Shown here: one piece after another, positions 1 to 8,944 of the stretch
How positions within the stretch are numbered: position 1 is the stretch's first letter
Layout of the letters: every line of letters starts with the position of its first letter
NCBI RefSeq assembly: GCF_002165375.2
Contig: NZ_CP032134.1
Span: forward strand, 1,736,001-1,800,000
Source of the DNA: Acinetobacter chinensis
Lineage (GTDB): Bacteria; Pseudomonadota; Gammaproteobacteria; Pseudomonadales; Moraxellaceae
Length of the DNA: 64,000 nt
Direction of reading: 5' to 3'
The notes under the pieces: model-generated
Seen by the model: the letters and a program-made list of their open reading frames with translations, nothing else
What the model was told of the DNA's origin: nothing
Databases searched by the model: none
Made by a program: the position numbers and the translations under genes

Positions 1-226
1 TAAAGTCTTGTTCAATTAAATCATCTATCGCTTCAGTTGCTTCAATCTCAGTTAATCCAAAATACACAGAGATTTGCATTTTAGTCATTGGTGCAATATT
101 AAGCAGACGGAGTATATATTCTCGAATAAAGGATAAACCTTTCCCTGAAACATAGGAGAAATTCACAATGAATTCTTGTGATGGTATTAAAAAATCAATT
201 TCATGATACTTCAATTGTGCGTTCAT
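1..226 (-). CDS. 5' part of a gene coupled to the helicase gene (partial)
   Basis: Reading leftward from an ATG at 226, the frame is open to the window edge (about 75 codons), so only the N-terminus is visible. The start overlaps the helicase stop as ATGA (ATG 226-224, TGA 225-223), a classic translational-coupling arrangement, so the two proteins are probably made together. The visible residues include a helical stretch that looks like a winged-helix unit (around IAPMTKMQISVYFGLTEIEA). No catalytic motif is reached. By analogy with Mokosh operons, where the helicase-kinase gene is followed by a phospholipase-D-family nuclease, the missing part could be a PLD nuclease; that is a prediction and not something seen here. 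Confidence 0.75.
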   Translation of the reverse strand, partial: MNAQLKYHEIDFLIPSQEFIVNFSYVSGKGLSFIREYILRLLNIAPMTKMQISVYFGLTEIEATEAIDDLIEQDF

Positions 227-3200
227 ACCATTTCTCCTTTCAAAGTTTTAGAAAAGACAAATCTGTAGCCTTCATCAATTCCTTTTTCTTCCATATGCTT
301 CACCACTTTTCCAAATGGCAGATCTCTATTCCTTCCAGTCCAAACATTCTTATTACCAACTACAATCAATCTATCCATCGCACGAGACAATGCAACATTA
401 ATTCGATTTGGCATAATCATGAAGCCAGGAGTATTAGATTTGTCAGAACGTGTGATTGAAACGATGATGATTCGATTTTCTTTGCCTTGATAACTATCCA
501 CAGTATCAATGTTGACTAGATCTTTGAAACCTTCTGGCCATGCATTCTGATTGAACAATTGCTGTAAATATCGCTTTTGTTCTGCATACATACAAATAAC
601 ACCTATAGCTGCATCAGTTTTTCTAACGCTGTTAAGATAATTAATCAAAGCTTCATCTTCAGCAATCTGCTTTAAAATAGTCATAATCGCTTTTGCTTCT
701 TCTTTATTACGAATCTTCCCTCTATTCTGTTTAACTTCTGAATGGAAGGCATCATGCCCCATATCAGATGTATCCACCCATGTTACAGTTGAACGTAATA
801 CATCAGCAGTTTGCTCATAATGCTGGGAAATAGTTCGTCCCGAAGATTCTAATTTACCTTTATAAAAAATTTCAGAAACTATATTTCCGATAGGCGTTGC
901 CATTCGGTATTGTGTCCAAAGAGATTCACTAGCTTGTTGGCCATAGCTTGAGTTAAATGCTCTGTCGAAATCACTTTTGAGCAAATTATCTATTTCGTCA
1001 TAATTACCATATGCCAGTGAAATACCTAGTTTTCTCGCGATCACATTTTTTTGCTCAGGAGAATAATTAGGTGGGAGTTGATGGTGATCACCTACCAATA
1101 ACACTCTCTTGCCTGATTGCATTGCTATAGCTAACTCACCCGATTGAGAACGAGCTGCTTCATCAATAATGACCCAGTCATATGTGTTTTCACGGATGTT
1201 CAAATGACCTTGACCAATACCAACACATGTACCAATCACAAGCTGACGAGAACGTGCATAAAATTCATCATAATTTACATAGTCTCCAGAGAGCGTATCA
1301 ATCATCTCTTTAGTGACTTTAGCTAATGCCAGAACACTTCGGGTTTCCTGAATATTCAATCCAAATCTAGTACTTAATGCTTTTATAATGCGATTTTTTA
1401 GTTCAAAATCTATTATGGTATTAGATGAAATTTCTATATTGAACTCATTGACACTTTGGTTGCGAATTGATGCTTCAAGTTCTCGGATTTGAGCAGCTAA
1501 GTCGAAATCAATGGTTTTATTCAGTGTGTTTGAATTTTCAACTTCATTAATATTATTAGAGATCTTTTTCAGACGAATTAAATCATCGATTTGCTTAAAT
1601 AGCTGAAGTTCAAGCTCGACCACTTTGACCATCACTTCGGATTGTAAACCTAATGCTGTAGCCAAAGAAGAAATACGAGTTTTCATCTCTGCTAAAAAGA
1701 GTTCACGTTTTTGGGCGGTGATTGCCTTTGAAAACACATCTTTTAAACCATCTGAAACTGTGTTTTCACGATTACTAAATCGAACAACTTCAAGTGGTGT
1801 TTCCAAACGAGCACAGTGTTTACGAATACGCTCTGCAGCATTATTTACTGCCTCATGTGACTGACTCACCAAAAGAATATTTTTTACATTTTGCTTTTCA
1901 ATCAAATAGTGTACAAATGCTGCAATAAATTCAGTTTTACCTGTGCCTGGTGGACCTTGTAACAATGAAAGTGGACCACTATTGATCAATCTTTGAAAAG
2001 CTTTTTTTTGCTGAAGGTTTAGACTAATTTGATTGCCATGATCATCTTTTCGGTTATAACGATCGAAATCTTCATCTTTAACTTTTATGTCATAATAATT
2101 AGCTGTTAGCTTACATTCTGGATCAAACAATTCAGCTAAATCTGAAATAATGCTCTGTTTATTTAGAATACGTTCAATTGCGTATTTACGTTTTCTTAAT
2201 GATGCATTACTTTGCATCGAGCGAAAATAAATCACACTCCCTTCTTCTGGAGGATAGCGAGTATTTCTGACCTTAGTAATATGTACTTCATGAAGATTCG
2301 ATGCCTTTAAATCCACCTCACCCAATTTAAACTCTTTCGTAAATTCTTTTGCTAATTCATCATTGTTTTCAATATCTTCTATTTTTTTCCCCTCAGCCTT
2401 CAAAGCCTTGTGGTCTATTTTGTTAATAAATGCAAACACCTTATCTGTATCTGAATCATCAAAACTTTCTAAAGGATCCTTTACTGCATCGTAAGGACAT
2501 ATAAAAGTATTGTCTTTCACAAATGCTGTGTCTTTAAGCTCAATTGATGGTGAGGCATCAATTTCTGCATCTAAAATCGCAGTCCATAATTTATGGGTAT
2601 CCAGTTTTTTTGATGCCTGTTTTAAAGGAATATCCTGTCGCTGATTTTCAGGGGAATCGCTCGAAATAACAATTGGTTGTATAGATAGCCCAGGAAGAAT
2701 ACCTTCTTCAAGCAATTGAAAAGCATCATTTTTTTCAAATAATGGTGTTTCATTCTTTTTCTGATCTGTTTGTAGTCGTTTAGCTATATGTTCTTTAAGC
2801 GCAGAGTCTACAATGTCGATAAAGTCGGTTTGTGTATTAAGAAAATTGACAAGCTCAGTATAGTTACGTTGATCAGATGCCTTGATCTGTATCTCAACAT
2901 TTAAGCTTGCTTGGCTATTCTCTTTTTCTTTTGCTGATAGATAATCTTTTTTACGAGGGGCCATACCACCAAAGATTGATCTGTTACCGCGACTTGAATC
3001 ATATTGCAATGAATATGTGCCACCAATTCCATTAAACGTTAAGCTCGCTATATGCTCATGTCCCTCAGTACGAGCTGATATCCCAACATACATCTGCATA
3101 TTTTCAGGATAAATCGTAAAACTTTCGCTCACACGATTATCATATACAGTAATAATTTTCTTGGATTTATGACCTAACCTATCAAAAGCTTGCTTAAATC

Positions 3201-5364
3201 TCGCAATTCCTTTGAAGCCAAATTCTTCATCTTTCAATTCATTCTGAATTGCTTCAGCCAATATTGGATAATTTTCTGATCCCTCACCAAAATTAAAGCA
3301 TAGAATCTCGCTCGCCAATTTCATCACTGCATAATTATCACGCTGATAAGCATCAACATCGTATTGCTCTGGTGAATATTGAGTATTTCTAGATTCTTCT
3401 CCAGATAAATTAAAATCTGGTATATCAATCAGGTAGATTTGCCCACTATTTTTATCTAATAAAATGTTCTCATCGTGCAAATCACCATGTGATACGTGAG
3501 CTTCGTGTAAATCATCAATCGCTGAAATGAGTTTCCCAATATCCGCTAACCGTTCTTCATTGCTTATGTCACAATTCACATCCGCATATTGCTGATATTT
3601 CTGACGCCAAGATTGGCTATCAGCAAGATATTCTGTCACAAGAAATAGACTTGAAGATTTTTGTGCAATTCCAAAGTCTTCTATTCGTGGAATATACGGA
3701 GAATTGATAGCTTTTAGCTTTTCAATTTTCTTGATGAATTTATGTATTTGAAAACCTTCTAAATCGGAGGCGTTAATACCACCAGTGTTGAGCCAGGCCT
3801 TAACAAGCAATCCGTTAGAGCAGTACACTTCCTTTTCATCAGTTTCAACAAAGAAATCTATGTCATCGTCAGGTTTAAATTGACGAGAATGATTAATACT
3901 ATTGCGATATGGCTCTATTAAATTTGCATCGAAAGTGATTATTTCAGCACGCTTAGGCTCTGCCGCATGAAATGCTGTAGTAAATTCCGAGGCATCTTTA
4001 AAGCTCTTGTTATAAATTGCGTTATAAAGTACCGGAGCATAGAACGCAGCACTATTCTTTAAGTTATTTTGTAATGACTGTAGACTGCCTTCTGAAATAC
4101 GCTCCTTATGTAACAGATGCCAAAGCATAATTGCCAAAGCATAAACATCAGACTCAAAGGGTGTGTTGAATTTTGGATTCTCACTTTCAGTTCCGACTGC
4201 TTCTATTGCACCGACAGCCAGTTGCTCACGATAATCGCCTACTGTTCCTGCAGGTTTAAAATACGCACATGCCAAATTAGAGATTACAACTGATTTCGAT
4301 TGAGAGAGCCACAGACTATGAGAATTAATATCACGGTGTGCAACTGTTACCTTATGTAATGATTCAAATTGCGACATTATGATCTTAGCAATTTCAAGTA
4401 AATCTATTTCGCTATATAAACTTGCATATTTACCAATAAATTCGTTAAAACGAAAATGATTAGTCGGAAACTCAAATAATTCTGCACTTGTCGTAGTAAC
4501 CTCATCTTGGTCAAACGGGGTCAATGACCTCAAACAATGGTTCCAAAGTTCTTGGTTATGAGTTTTTAAATATTGCAGAACATTGCGCTCTCTTGAAACT
4601 ATTTGTCCTCGTCCATCTGGAGTTAATCCTTTCACCCCTGATACTTTACTAAAGTCCCACCAGCGAAGGAGTGCTTCATTTTTAAATTGCCCTTTGGTGA
4701 CTGCATAATATTCTTTATAAATGCCGTTTGGATGATCAAAAATCGTATCTGCAGCTGTATAACCACCAACATTCAATGACCTAGCATTAGTTTGATTTCC
4801 CAAAAATAATTCATCAAATATATCGAAATCTTTATTTACCGTACGTTGCATCGGGTGGGTTATCGGAAATTTATCGTTGAACTCAGATGTATTGGCAAGT
4901 TTTAAGAAGTCATCCAGTGAAATTGTAAATTCTTTATCAACACCCTGTAGCTGACTAAAGTCTGCATTACCAGTCATCACAACAAAATATTTAATGAATG
5001 GTACTCGCCCTTTGTTTGTAAATTTATTCTTATATTTTTCCAATTTGTTCTGTAATGTAAATACCTTGTTCTTTGTCACTGATACAGGAGAAGTCCCCAT
5101 ATCGCGATCACCTTTATACCAACGACCATTAACAGAAGTAACAGGTTGATGATTCCAATCTTTAAGCTCAACAATGATCACATTGCAATGCGTCACAATA
5201 ACAAGATCGAATTCACCTTCTTTACCTTTTGAATTAGTAAAGCGAAATCCCGCATAACCTTTCCATGGAAACATCTTGCCCTGTTTAGTAAAAGCAGCTC
5301 TAATTTTTTCGATAGCGATGATTTCTTGCGATTGAAGACCGCCTTCCCAAATTTTTATGTCCAA
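223..5364 (-). CDS. NERD / pseudokinase / kinase-like / SF1 helicase, putative defence protein
   Basis: 1713 residues. Residues 1-130 form a NERD nuclease-related domain with PD-(D/E)XK-like residues D53 and E66-L-K68. Residues 290-470 resemble a protein kinase whose catalytic loop (HRD at 343-345) lacks the usual Lys and Asn, so probably a pseudokinase. Residues 510-730 hold a second kinase-like fold with K522, HGDLHDEN (626-633) and a DFG-like D647. Residues 1115-1680 are a COG1112/Upf1-like superfamily-1 helicase: GPPGTGKT 1137-1144, DEAA 1401-1404, GDHHQLPP 1425-1432, QYRM 1485-1488, SYQGKE 1624-1629 and NVALSRA 1656-1662. The start is TTG at 5364, preceded by an AAGAGGG ribosome site and an in-frame TAA just upstream. 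Helicase plus Ser/Thr-kinase domains with a coupled second gene match the Mokosh type I layout. An IS lies 16 bp upstream of the start. Domain calls are firm; the defence role is inferred. Confidence 0.85.
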   Translation of the reverse strand: MDIKIWEGGLQSQEIIAIEKIRAAFTKQGKMFPWKGYAGFRFTNSKGKEGEFDLVIVTHCNVIIVELKDWNHQPVTSVNGRWYKGDRDMGTSPVSVTKNKVFTLQNKLEKYKNKFTNKGRVPFIKYFVVMTGNADFSQLQGVDKEFTISLDDFLKLANTSEFNDKFPITHPMQRTVNKDFDIFDELFLGNQTNARSLNVGGYTAADTIFDHPNGIYKEYYAVTKGQFKNEALLRWWDFSKVSGVKGLTPDGRGQIVSRERNVLQYLKTHNQELWNHCLRSLTPFDQDEVTTTSAELFEFPTNHFRFNEFIGKYASLYSEIDLLEIAKIIMSQFESLHKVTVAHRDINSHSLWLSQSKSVVISNLACAYFKPAGTVGDYREQLAVGAIEAVGTESENPKFNTPFESDVYALAIMLWHLLHKERISEGSLQSLQNNLKNSAAFYAPVLYNAIYNKSFKDASEFTTAFHAAEPKRAEIITFDANLIEPYRNSINHSRQFKPDDDIDFFVETDEKEVYCSNGLLVKAWLNTGGINASDLEGFQIHKFIKKIEKLKAINSPYIPRIEDFGIAQKSSSLFLVTEYLADSQSWRQKYQQYADVNCDISNEERLADIGKLISAIDDLHEAHVSHGDLHDENILLDKNSGQIYLIDIPDFNLSGEESRNTQYSPEQYDVDAYQRDNYAVMKLASEILCFNFGEGSENYPILAEAIQNELKDEEFGFKGIARFKQAFDRLGHKSKKIITVYDNRVSESFTIYPENMQMYVGISARTEGHEHIASLTFNGIGGTYSLQYDSSRGNRSIFGGMAPRKKDYLSAKEKENSQASLNVEIQIKASDQRNYTELVNFLNTQTDFIDIVDSALKEHIAKRLQTDQKKNETPLFEKNDAFQLLEEGILPGLSIQPIVISSDSPENQRQDIPLKQASKKLDTHKLWTAILDAEIDASPSIELKDTAFVKDNTFICPYDAVKDPLESFDDSDTDKVFAFINKIDHKALKAEGKKIEDIENNDELAKEFTKEFKLGEVDLKASNLHEVHITKVRNTRYPPEEGSVIYFRSMQSNASLRKRKYAIERILNKQSIISDLAELFDPECKLTANYYDIKVKDEDFDRYNRKDDHGNQISLNLQQKKAFQRLINSGPLSLLQGPPGTGKTEFIAAFVHYLIEKQNVKNILLVSQSHEAVNNAAERIRKHCARLETPLEVVRFSNRENTVSDGLKDVFSKAITAQKRELFLAEMKTRISSLATALGLQSEVMVKVVELELQLFKQIDDLIRLKKISNNINEVENSNTLNKTIDFDLAAQIRELEASIRNQSVNEFNIEISSNTIIDFELKNRIIKALSTRFGLNIQETRSVLALAKVTKEMIDTLSGDYVNYDEFYARSRQLVIGTCVGIGQGHLNIRENTYDWVIIDEAARSQSGELAIAMQSGKRVLLVGDHHQLPPNYSPEQKNVIARKLGISLAYGNYDEIDNLLKSDFDRAFNSSYGQQASESLWTQYRMATPIGNIVSEIFYKGKLESSGRTISQHYEQTADVLRSTVTWVDTSDMGHDAFHSEVKQNRGKIRNKEEAKAIMTILKQIAEDEALINYLNSVRKTDAAIGVICMYAEQKRYLQQLFNQNAWPEGFKDLVNIDTVDSYQGKENRIIIVSITRSDKSNTPGFMIMPNRINVALSRAMDRLIVVGNKNVWTGRNRDLPFGKVVKHMEEKGIDEGYRFVFSKTLKGEMV

Positions 5365-5441
5365 AATACCCTCTTAAAATAGAGGTGGTCCCACTTGTTT
5401 GAACAACTAAAAGCGTATTTATAAGTGATATTCCGCTCTAG

Positions 5442-6182
5442 TTAAGCCACCTTGTTTTGTTGGGGTAGCTGATCATAGTAAAACTCATTTGGTGTCATTT
5501 TGTCTAGACTCGAATGAGGTCGTTTCAAATTATAAAACTCAAAATATGCACTTAATTGCTTTTTCGCATCTGTGACACTGCTATAAGCTTTGAGATACAC
5601 CTCTTCATATTTAACGCTCCGCCATAATCGTTCAACCATCACATTATCTACCCATCGACCTTTACCATCCATACTGATTTGAATGCCATTTGATTTCAAT
5701 ACATCAATAAATGCATCACTGGTAAACTGGCTGCCTTGGTCTGTATTAAATATTTCAGGTCGACCATATTTTTCAATCGCTTCATTTAAAGCCGAAATAC
5801 AAAAATCCACCTCCATACTAATCGATACCCTATGCGCAAGTACCTTGCGGCTATGCCAATCAATCACAGCACATAAATAAACAAAGCCTTTTGCCATAGG
5901 GATATACGTTATATCCGTAGACCACACTTGATTACTGCGCTGAATAGCCAACCCTTTGAGCAGATATGGATATTTACGGTGAGCTTGATTAGCCTGGCTT
6001 AAATTTGGTTTGCAATATAACGCCTGAATACCCATTTTCTTCATTAAAGTACGTGTATGACGTCGTCCTATATGATGTCCTTGACGATTCAACAAATCAC
6101 GCATCATACGACTGCCTGCAAAAGGATATTGCATATGTAATTCATCAATACATCGCATCAGCTTCAGATCTGATGCACTCAC
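5442..6182 (-). CDS. IS3-family transposase OrfB, DDE integrase domain (copy 1)
   Basis: The rve integrase core shows all three DDE acids: D in STDITYIP, D in NTDQGSQF and E in NVMVERLWRS. The GTG used to set this start is probably not the true one. The frame stays open upstream through conserved IS3 sequence (VSRGCYYYRPKP) as far as the orfA slippery site, with no ATG, GTG or TTG between. The protein is therefore most likely made only as an OrfAB frameshift fusion. Intact, no internal stops. Confidence 0.93.
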   Translation of the reverse strand: MSASDLKLMRCIDELHMQYPFAGSRMMRDLLNRQGHHIGRRHTRTLMKKMGIQALYCKPNLSQANQAHRKYPYLLKGLAIQRSNQVWSTDITYIPMAKGFVYLCAVIDWHSRKVLAHRVSISMEVDFCISALNEAIEKYGRPEIFNTDQGSQFTSDAFIDVLKSNGIQISMDGKGRWVDNVMVERLWRSVKYEEVYLKAYSSVTDAKKQLSAYFEFYNLKRPHSSLDKMTPNEFYYDQLPQQNKVA

Positions 6183-6268
6183 AGGTTTTGGGCGATAGTA
6201 ATAACAACCACGGGAGACTTTCAGCAGCTTAGCTTGCTTAGATACTGAAATCTGAAGTGAGTCGTCGA

Positions 6269-6574
6269 TTAACTTTTGTGGTTGAAGCGGCCCAGTTTCT
6301 TCAACACACCTTCTAAAAAATCAATTTCTAATGCCTGCTCACCGATTTTTGCATGTAGTTTTTTTAGATCGATGGGTGGTTCTGTTGGAGCTTTTGATTG
6401 ATCGAAAGCTTGCGAGGAAGCTGAGATCAATTGATTTTTCCAGTCAATAATTTGGTTTTGATGAACATCAAACTCAGCACTCAATTCAGCAAGTGTTTTT
6501 TCTGCTTTAATCGCAGCAAGTGCTACCTTAGCTTTAAAATCATTTGAATGATTTCTTCTTGGTCTACGTGCCAT
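6269..6574 (-). CDS. IS3-family transposase OrfA (copy 1)
   Basis: Small helix-turn-helix protein of about 101 residues, starting at MARRPRRNHSNDF. A start four codons upstream is also possible, but the MARRPRR start fits the family better. OrfA binds the IS ends and supplies the N-terminus of the OrfAB transposase. A T TTT TTA heptamer at 6320-6314 lies in the orfA frame just after the last stop of the minus-one frame, a good candidate for programmed minus-one frameshifting into orfB. Confidence 0.93.
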   Translation of the reverse strand: MARRPRRNHSNDFKAKVALAAIKAEKTLAELSAEFDVHQNQIIDWKNQLISASSQAFDQSKAPTEPPIDLKKLHAKIGEQALEIDFLEGVLKKLGRFNHKS

Positions 6575-6662
6575 AAAATACTCCATATATTGATGTTTAT
6601 AACATCATTTGAGGAGCAGAATATCACTTATAGGAGTTGTTCAAATTTACGGATCCATCTCT

Positions 6663-7083
6663 AATCTCAAAGTTGAAATTTATTAAATACTTACAATGAA
6701 GTCACTATAAATTGCTAAAAGAAATTTTTCTATCAGTATTTAGAATTAAATATTCAGCTATTTTTCGTGGATGTTAAGAAATCAAGTACGGACAGTAACC
6801 ACTAAAAAAGAAGAGTCTTTAGAACTTTTTGTAGACTTTAATTTTAGAAAATATTGTATTACAGGACAGGTTCATGAACCAATCAAACCTATATATAAGT
6901 ATATAATTACATAAATTATTAATTTTATTGAATTTTAACAATATAATTAATCATGAAGTAGACTTTAGGTAAACATAAGTTAAATCCGATACACCTAACA
7001 ATAACTTCATATACTTCGTTCTTAAACTAGAATTCAATGACTTAACTAATTTGTGGTTCAATCATAAAATATGATATGTTGAC
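6663..7083. other. 421-bp non-coding segment between IS copies 1 and 2
   Basis: Very AT-rich with no credible gene. It contains the 12-bp palindrome GGTTCATGAACC (6869-6880) and, 90 bp on, a 22-bp stretch beginning TTTAGGTAAACATAAG (6964-6985). Both recur at the same spacing at 14489-14606, so this is one copy of a diverged repeated element. The segment is what remains of the original sequence upstream of the helicase gene after two IS insertions. Confidence 0.7.
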
Positions 7084-7144
7084 AGAGGTGGTCCCACTTG
7101 TTTGAACAACTAAAAGCGTATTTATAAGTGATATTCCGCTCTAG

Positions 7145-7885
7145 TTAAGCCACCTTGTTTTGTTGGGGTAGCTGATCATAGTAAAACTCATTTGGTGTCA
7201 TTTTGTCTAGACTCGAATGAGGTCGTTTCAAATTATAAAACTCAAAATATGCACTTAATTGCTTTTTCGCATCTGTGACACTGCTATAAGCTTTGAGATA
7301 CACCTCTTCATATTTAACGCTCCGCCATAATCGTTCAACCATCACATTATCTACCCATCGACCTTTACCATCCATACTGATTTGAATGCCATTTGATTTC
7401 AATACATCAATAAATGCATCACTGGTAAACTGGCTGCCTTGGTCTGTATTAAATATTTCAGGTCGACCATATTTTTCAATCGCTTCATTTAAAGCCGAAA
7501 TACAAAAATCCACCTCCATACTAATCGATACCCTATGCGCAAGTACCTTGCGGCTATGCCAATCAATCACAGCACATAAATAAACAAAGCCTTTTGCCAT
7601 AGGGATATACGTTATATCCGTAGACCACACTTGATTACTGCGCTGAATAGCCAACCCTTTGAGCAGATATGGATATTTACGGTGAGCTTGATTAGCCTGG
7701 CTTAAATTTGGTTTGCAATATAACGCCTGAATACCCATTTTCTTCATTAAAGTACGTGTATGACGTCGTCCTATATGATGTCCTTGACGATTCAACAAAT
7801 CACGCATCATACGACTGCCTGCAAAAGGATATTGCATATGTAATTCATCAATACATCGCATCAGCTTCAGATCTGATGCACTCAC
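7145..7885 (-). CDS. IS3-family transposase OrfB (copy 2)
   Basis: Same protein as OrfB of copy 1, with complete DDE residues and no internal stops. True translation probably begins in orfA through minus-one frameshifting. Confidence 0.93.
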   Translation of the reverse strand: MSASDLKLMRCIDELHMQYPFAGSRMMRDLLNRQGHHIGRRHTRTLMKKMGIQALYCKPNLSQANQAHRKYPYLLKGLAIQRSNQVWSTDITYIPMAKGFVYLCAVIDWHSRKVLAHRVSISMEVDFCISALNEAIEKYGRPEIFNTDQGSQFTSDAFIDVLKSNGIQISMDGKGRWVDNVMVERLWRSVKYEEVYLKAYSSVTDAKKQLSAYFEFYNLKRPHSSLDKMTPNEFYYDQLPQQNKVA

Positions 7886-7971
7886 AGGTTTTGGGCGATA
7901 GTAATAACAACCACGGGAGACTTTCAGCAGCTTAGCTTGCTTAGATACTGAAATCTGAAGTGAGTCGTCGA

Positions 7972-8277
7972 TTAACTTTTGTGGTTGAAGCGGCCCAGTT
8001 TCTTCAACACACCTTCTAAAAAATCAATTTCTAATGCCTGCTCACCGATTTTTGCATGTAGTTTTTTTAGATCGATGGGTGGTTCTGTTGGAGCTTTTGA
8101 TTGATCGAAAGCTTGCGAGGAAGCTGAGATCAATTGATTTTTCCAGTCAATAATTTGGTTTTGATGAACATCAAACTCAGCACTCAATTCAGCAAGTGTT
8201 TTTTCTGCTTTAATCGCAGCAAGTGCTACCTTAGCTTTAAAATCATTTGAATGATTTCTTCTTGGTCTACGTGCCAT
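7972..8277 (-). CDS. IS3-family transposase OrfA (copy 2)
   Basis: Same protein as OrfA of copy 1, with the MARRPRR start. The candidate T TTT TTA frameshift heptamer is at 8023-8017. Confidence 0.93.
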   Translation of the reverse strand: MARRPRRNHSNDFKAKVALAAIKAEKTLAELSAEFDVHQNQIIDWKNQLISASSQAFDQSKAPTEPPIDLKKLHAKIGEQALEIDFLEGVLKKLGRFNHKS

Positions 8278-8365
8278 AAAATACTCCATATATTGATGTT
8301 TATAACATCATTTGAGGAGCAGAATATCACTTATAGGAGTTGTTCAAATTTACGGATCCATCTCT

Positions 8366-8944
8366 GACCTTAAGAATACTTCACAAACTTTTCTATATTT
8401 GATCTAGATTCATCTTGTCCATGTTTGTACCCTATGTTGTACACCATGAAATTTCTTAGATTTCAAAGTATCTCTACTCAGCATGCAGATTTAATCGCAA
8501 TAAAATTTTGGTTTGAAAAGTTTACCACGTCCTTTTGTGAATCTTTTTATTCGACATCCTACAATTTTGAGATTATCCAAGTTGAAATTGATAATTTCAT
8601 TGTTTATTTAGAAAATAATAAAAAAATTGATAGCAATCTTATTCGGTTAAGAAATACAAATCTGAATATAGATATGAGTTTGAAAAGGTTTTTCATTAGA
8701 ATATTTATCCTTTGTTTTATATTTAGTTACGCTACCGCAACACATCCCAAATTTTGGGTATGTACTCACTAATTTCGCTAATCACCATCTTATAGTCAAT
8801 TGCATATAAATAGCACATAAATTATGCAATTATTCACATAGAAAGACTGACTTTGACTTATTCCATCCCAAGTTTTGGGAAACACATTCCCCAATAAACT
8901 CATTAAGATATTTCCCAGTTTAAATAAAATCACTGGACAATTTG
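8366..8944. promoter_or_regulatory. Intergenic region with two CCCAA-N-TTTTGGG motifs upstream of the monooxygenase gene
   Basis: 579 bp with no well-supported gene. A near-palindrome ATCCCAAATTTTGGG occurs at 8744-8758 and again, with one change (ATCCCAAGTTTTGGG), at 8865-8879, a spacing of 121 bp. The second lies 66 bp before the monooxygenase start, an operator-like position. The binding protein is unknown; the LysR product encoded nearby is one candidate. An open frame at 8425-8772 runs through the first motif and has no recognisable domain, so it is not called as a gene. Confidence 0.4.

Larger units (their letters stand above)
5381..6662 (-). mobile_element. IS3-family insertion sequence, copy 1 (1282 bp)
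   Basis: Ends are imperfect inverted repeats of about 28 bp (AGAGGTGGTCCCACTT... and AGAGATGGATCCGTAA..., both running into TTTGAACAACT). It is flanked by the 3-bp direct repeat AAT (5378-5380 and 6663-6665), so both boundaries are set by the sequence. It carries orfA and orfB read leftward, in the same direction as the helicase gene. The helicase ribosome site begins only a few bases beyond the left end, so this insertion separated that gene from its original promoter. The encoded proteins are identical to those of the two other copies in the window, implying recent transposition. Confidence 0.97.
7084..8365 (-). mobile_element. IS3-family insertion sequence, copy 2 (1282 bp)
   Basis: Same length, ends and coding content as copy 1, in the same orientation. 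It is flanked by the 3-bp direct repeat GAC (7081-7083 and 8366-8368), which differs from copy 1, so it inserted independently. Copies 1 and 2 are direct repeats 1703 bp apart, and recombination between them would delete the 421-bp segment and one IS. Confidence 0.97.

Noticed and set aside
178..459. Plus-strand open frame of 93 codons
   Set aside because: It lies opposite the conserved helicase C-terminus and has no ribosome site or family; it is an antisense shadow.
5381..8365. Composite transposon made of IS copies 1 and 2 around a 421-bp cargo
   Set aside because: Each IS has its own target duplication (AAT and GAC), showing separate insertions, and the enclosed DNA has no gene.
8425..8772. 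Open frame of 115 codons upstream of the monooxygenase gene
   Set aside because: AT-rich, low-complexity composition, no ribosome site, no recognisable domain, and it runs through a palindromic motif. More likely spacer DNA.
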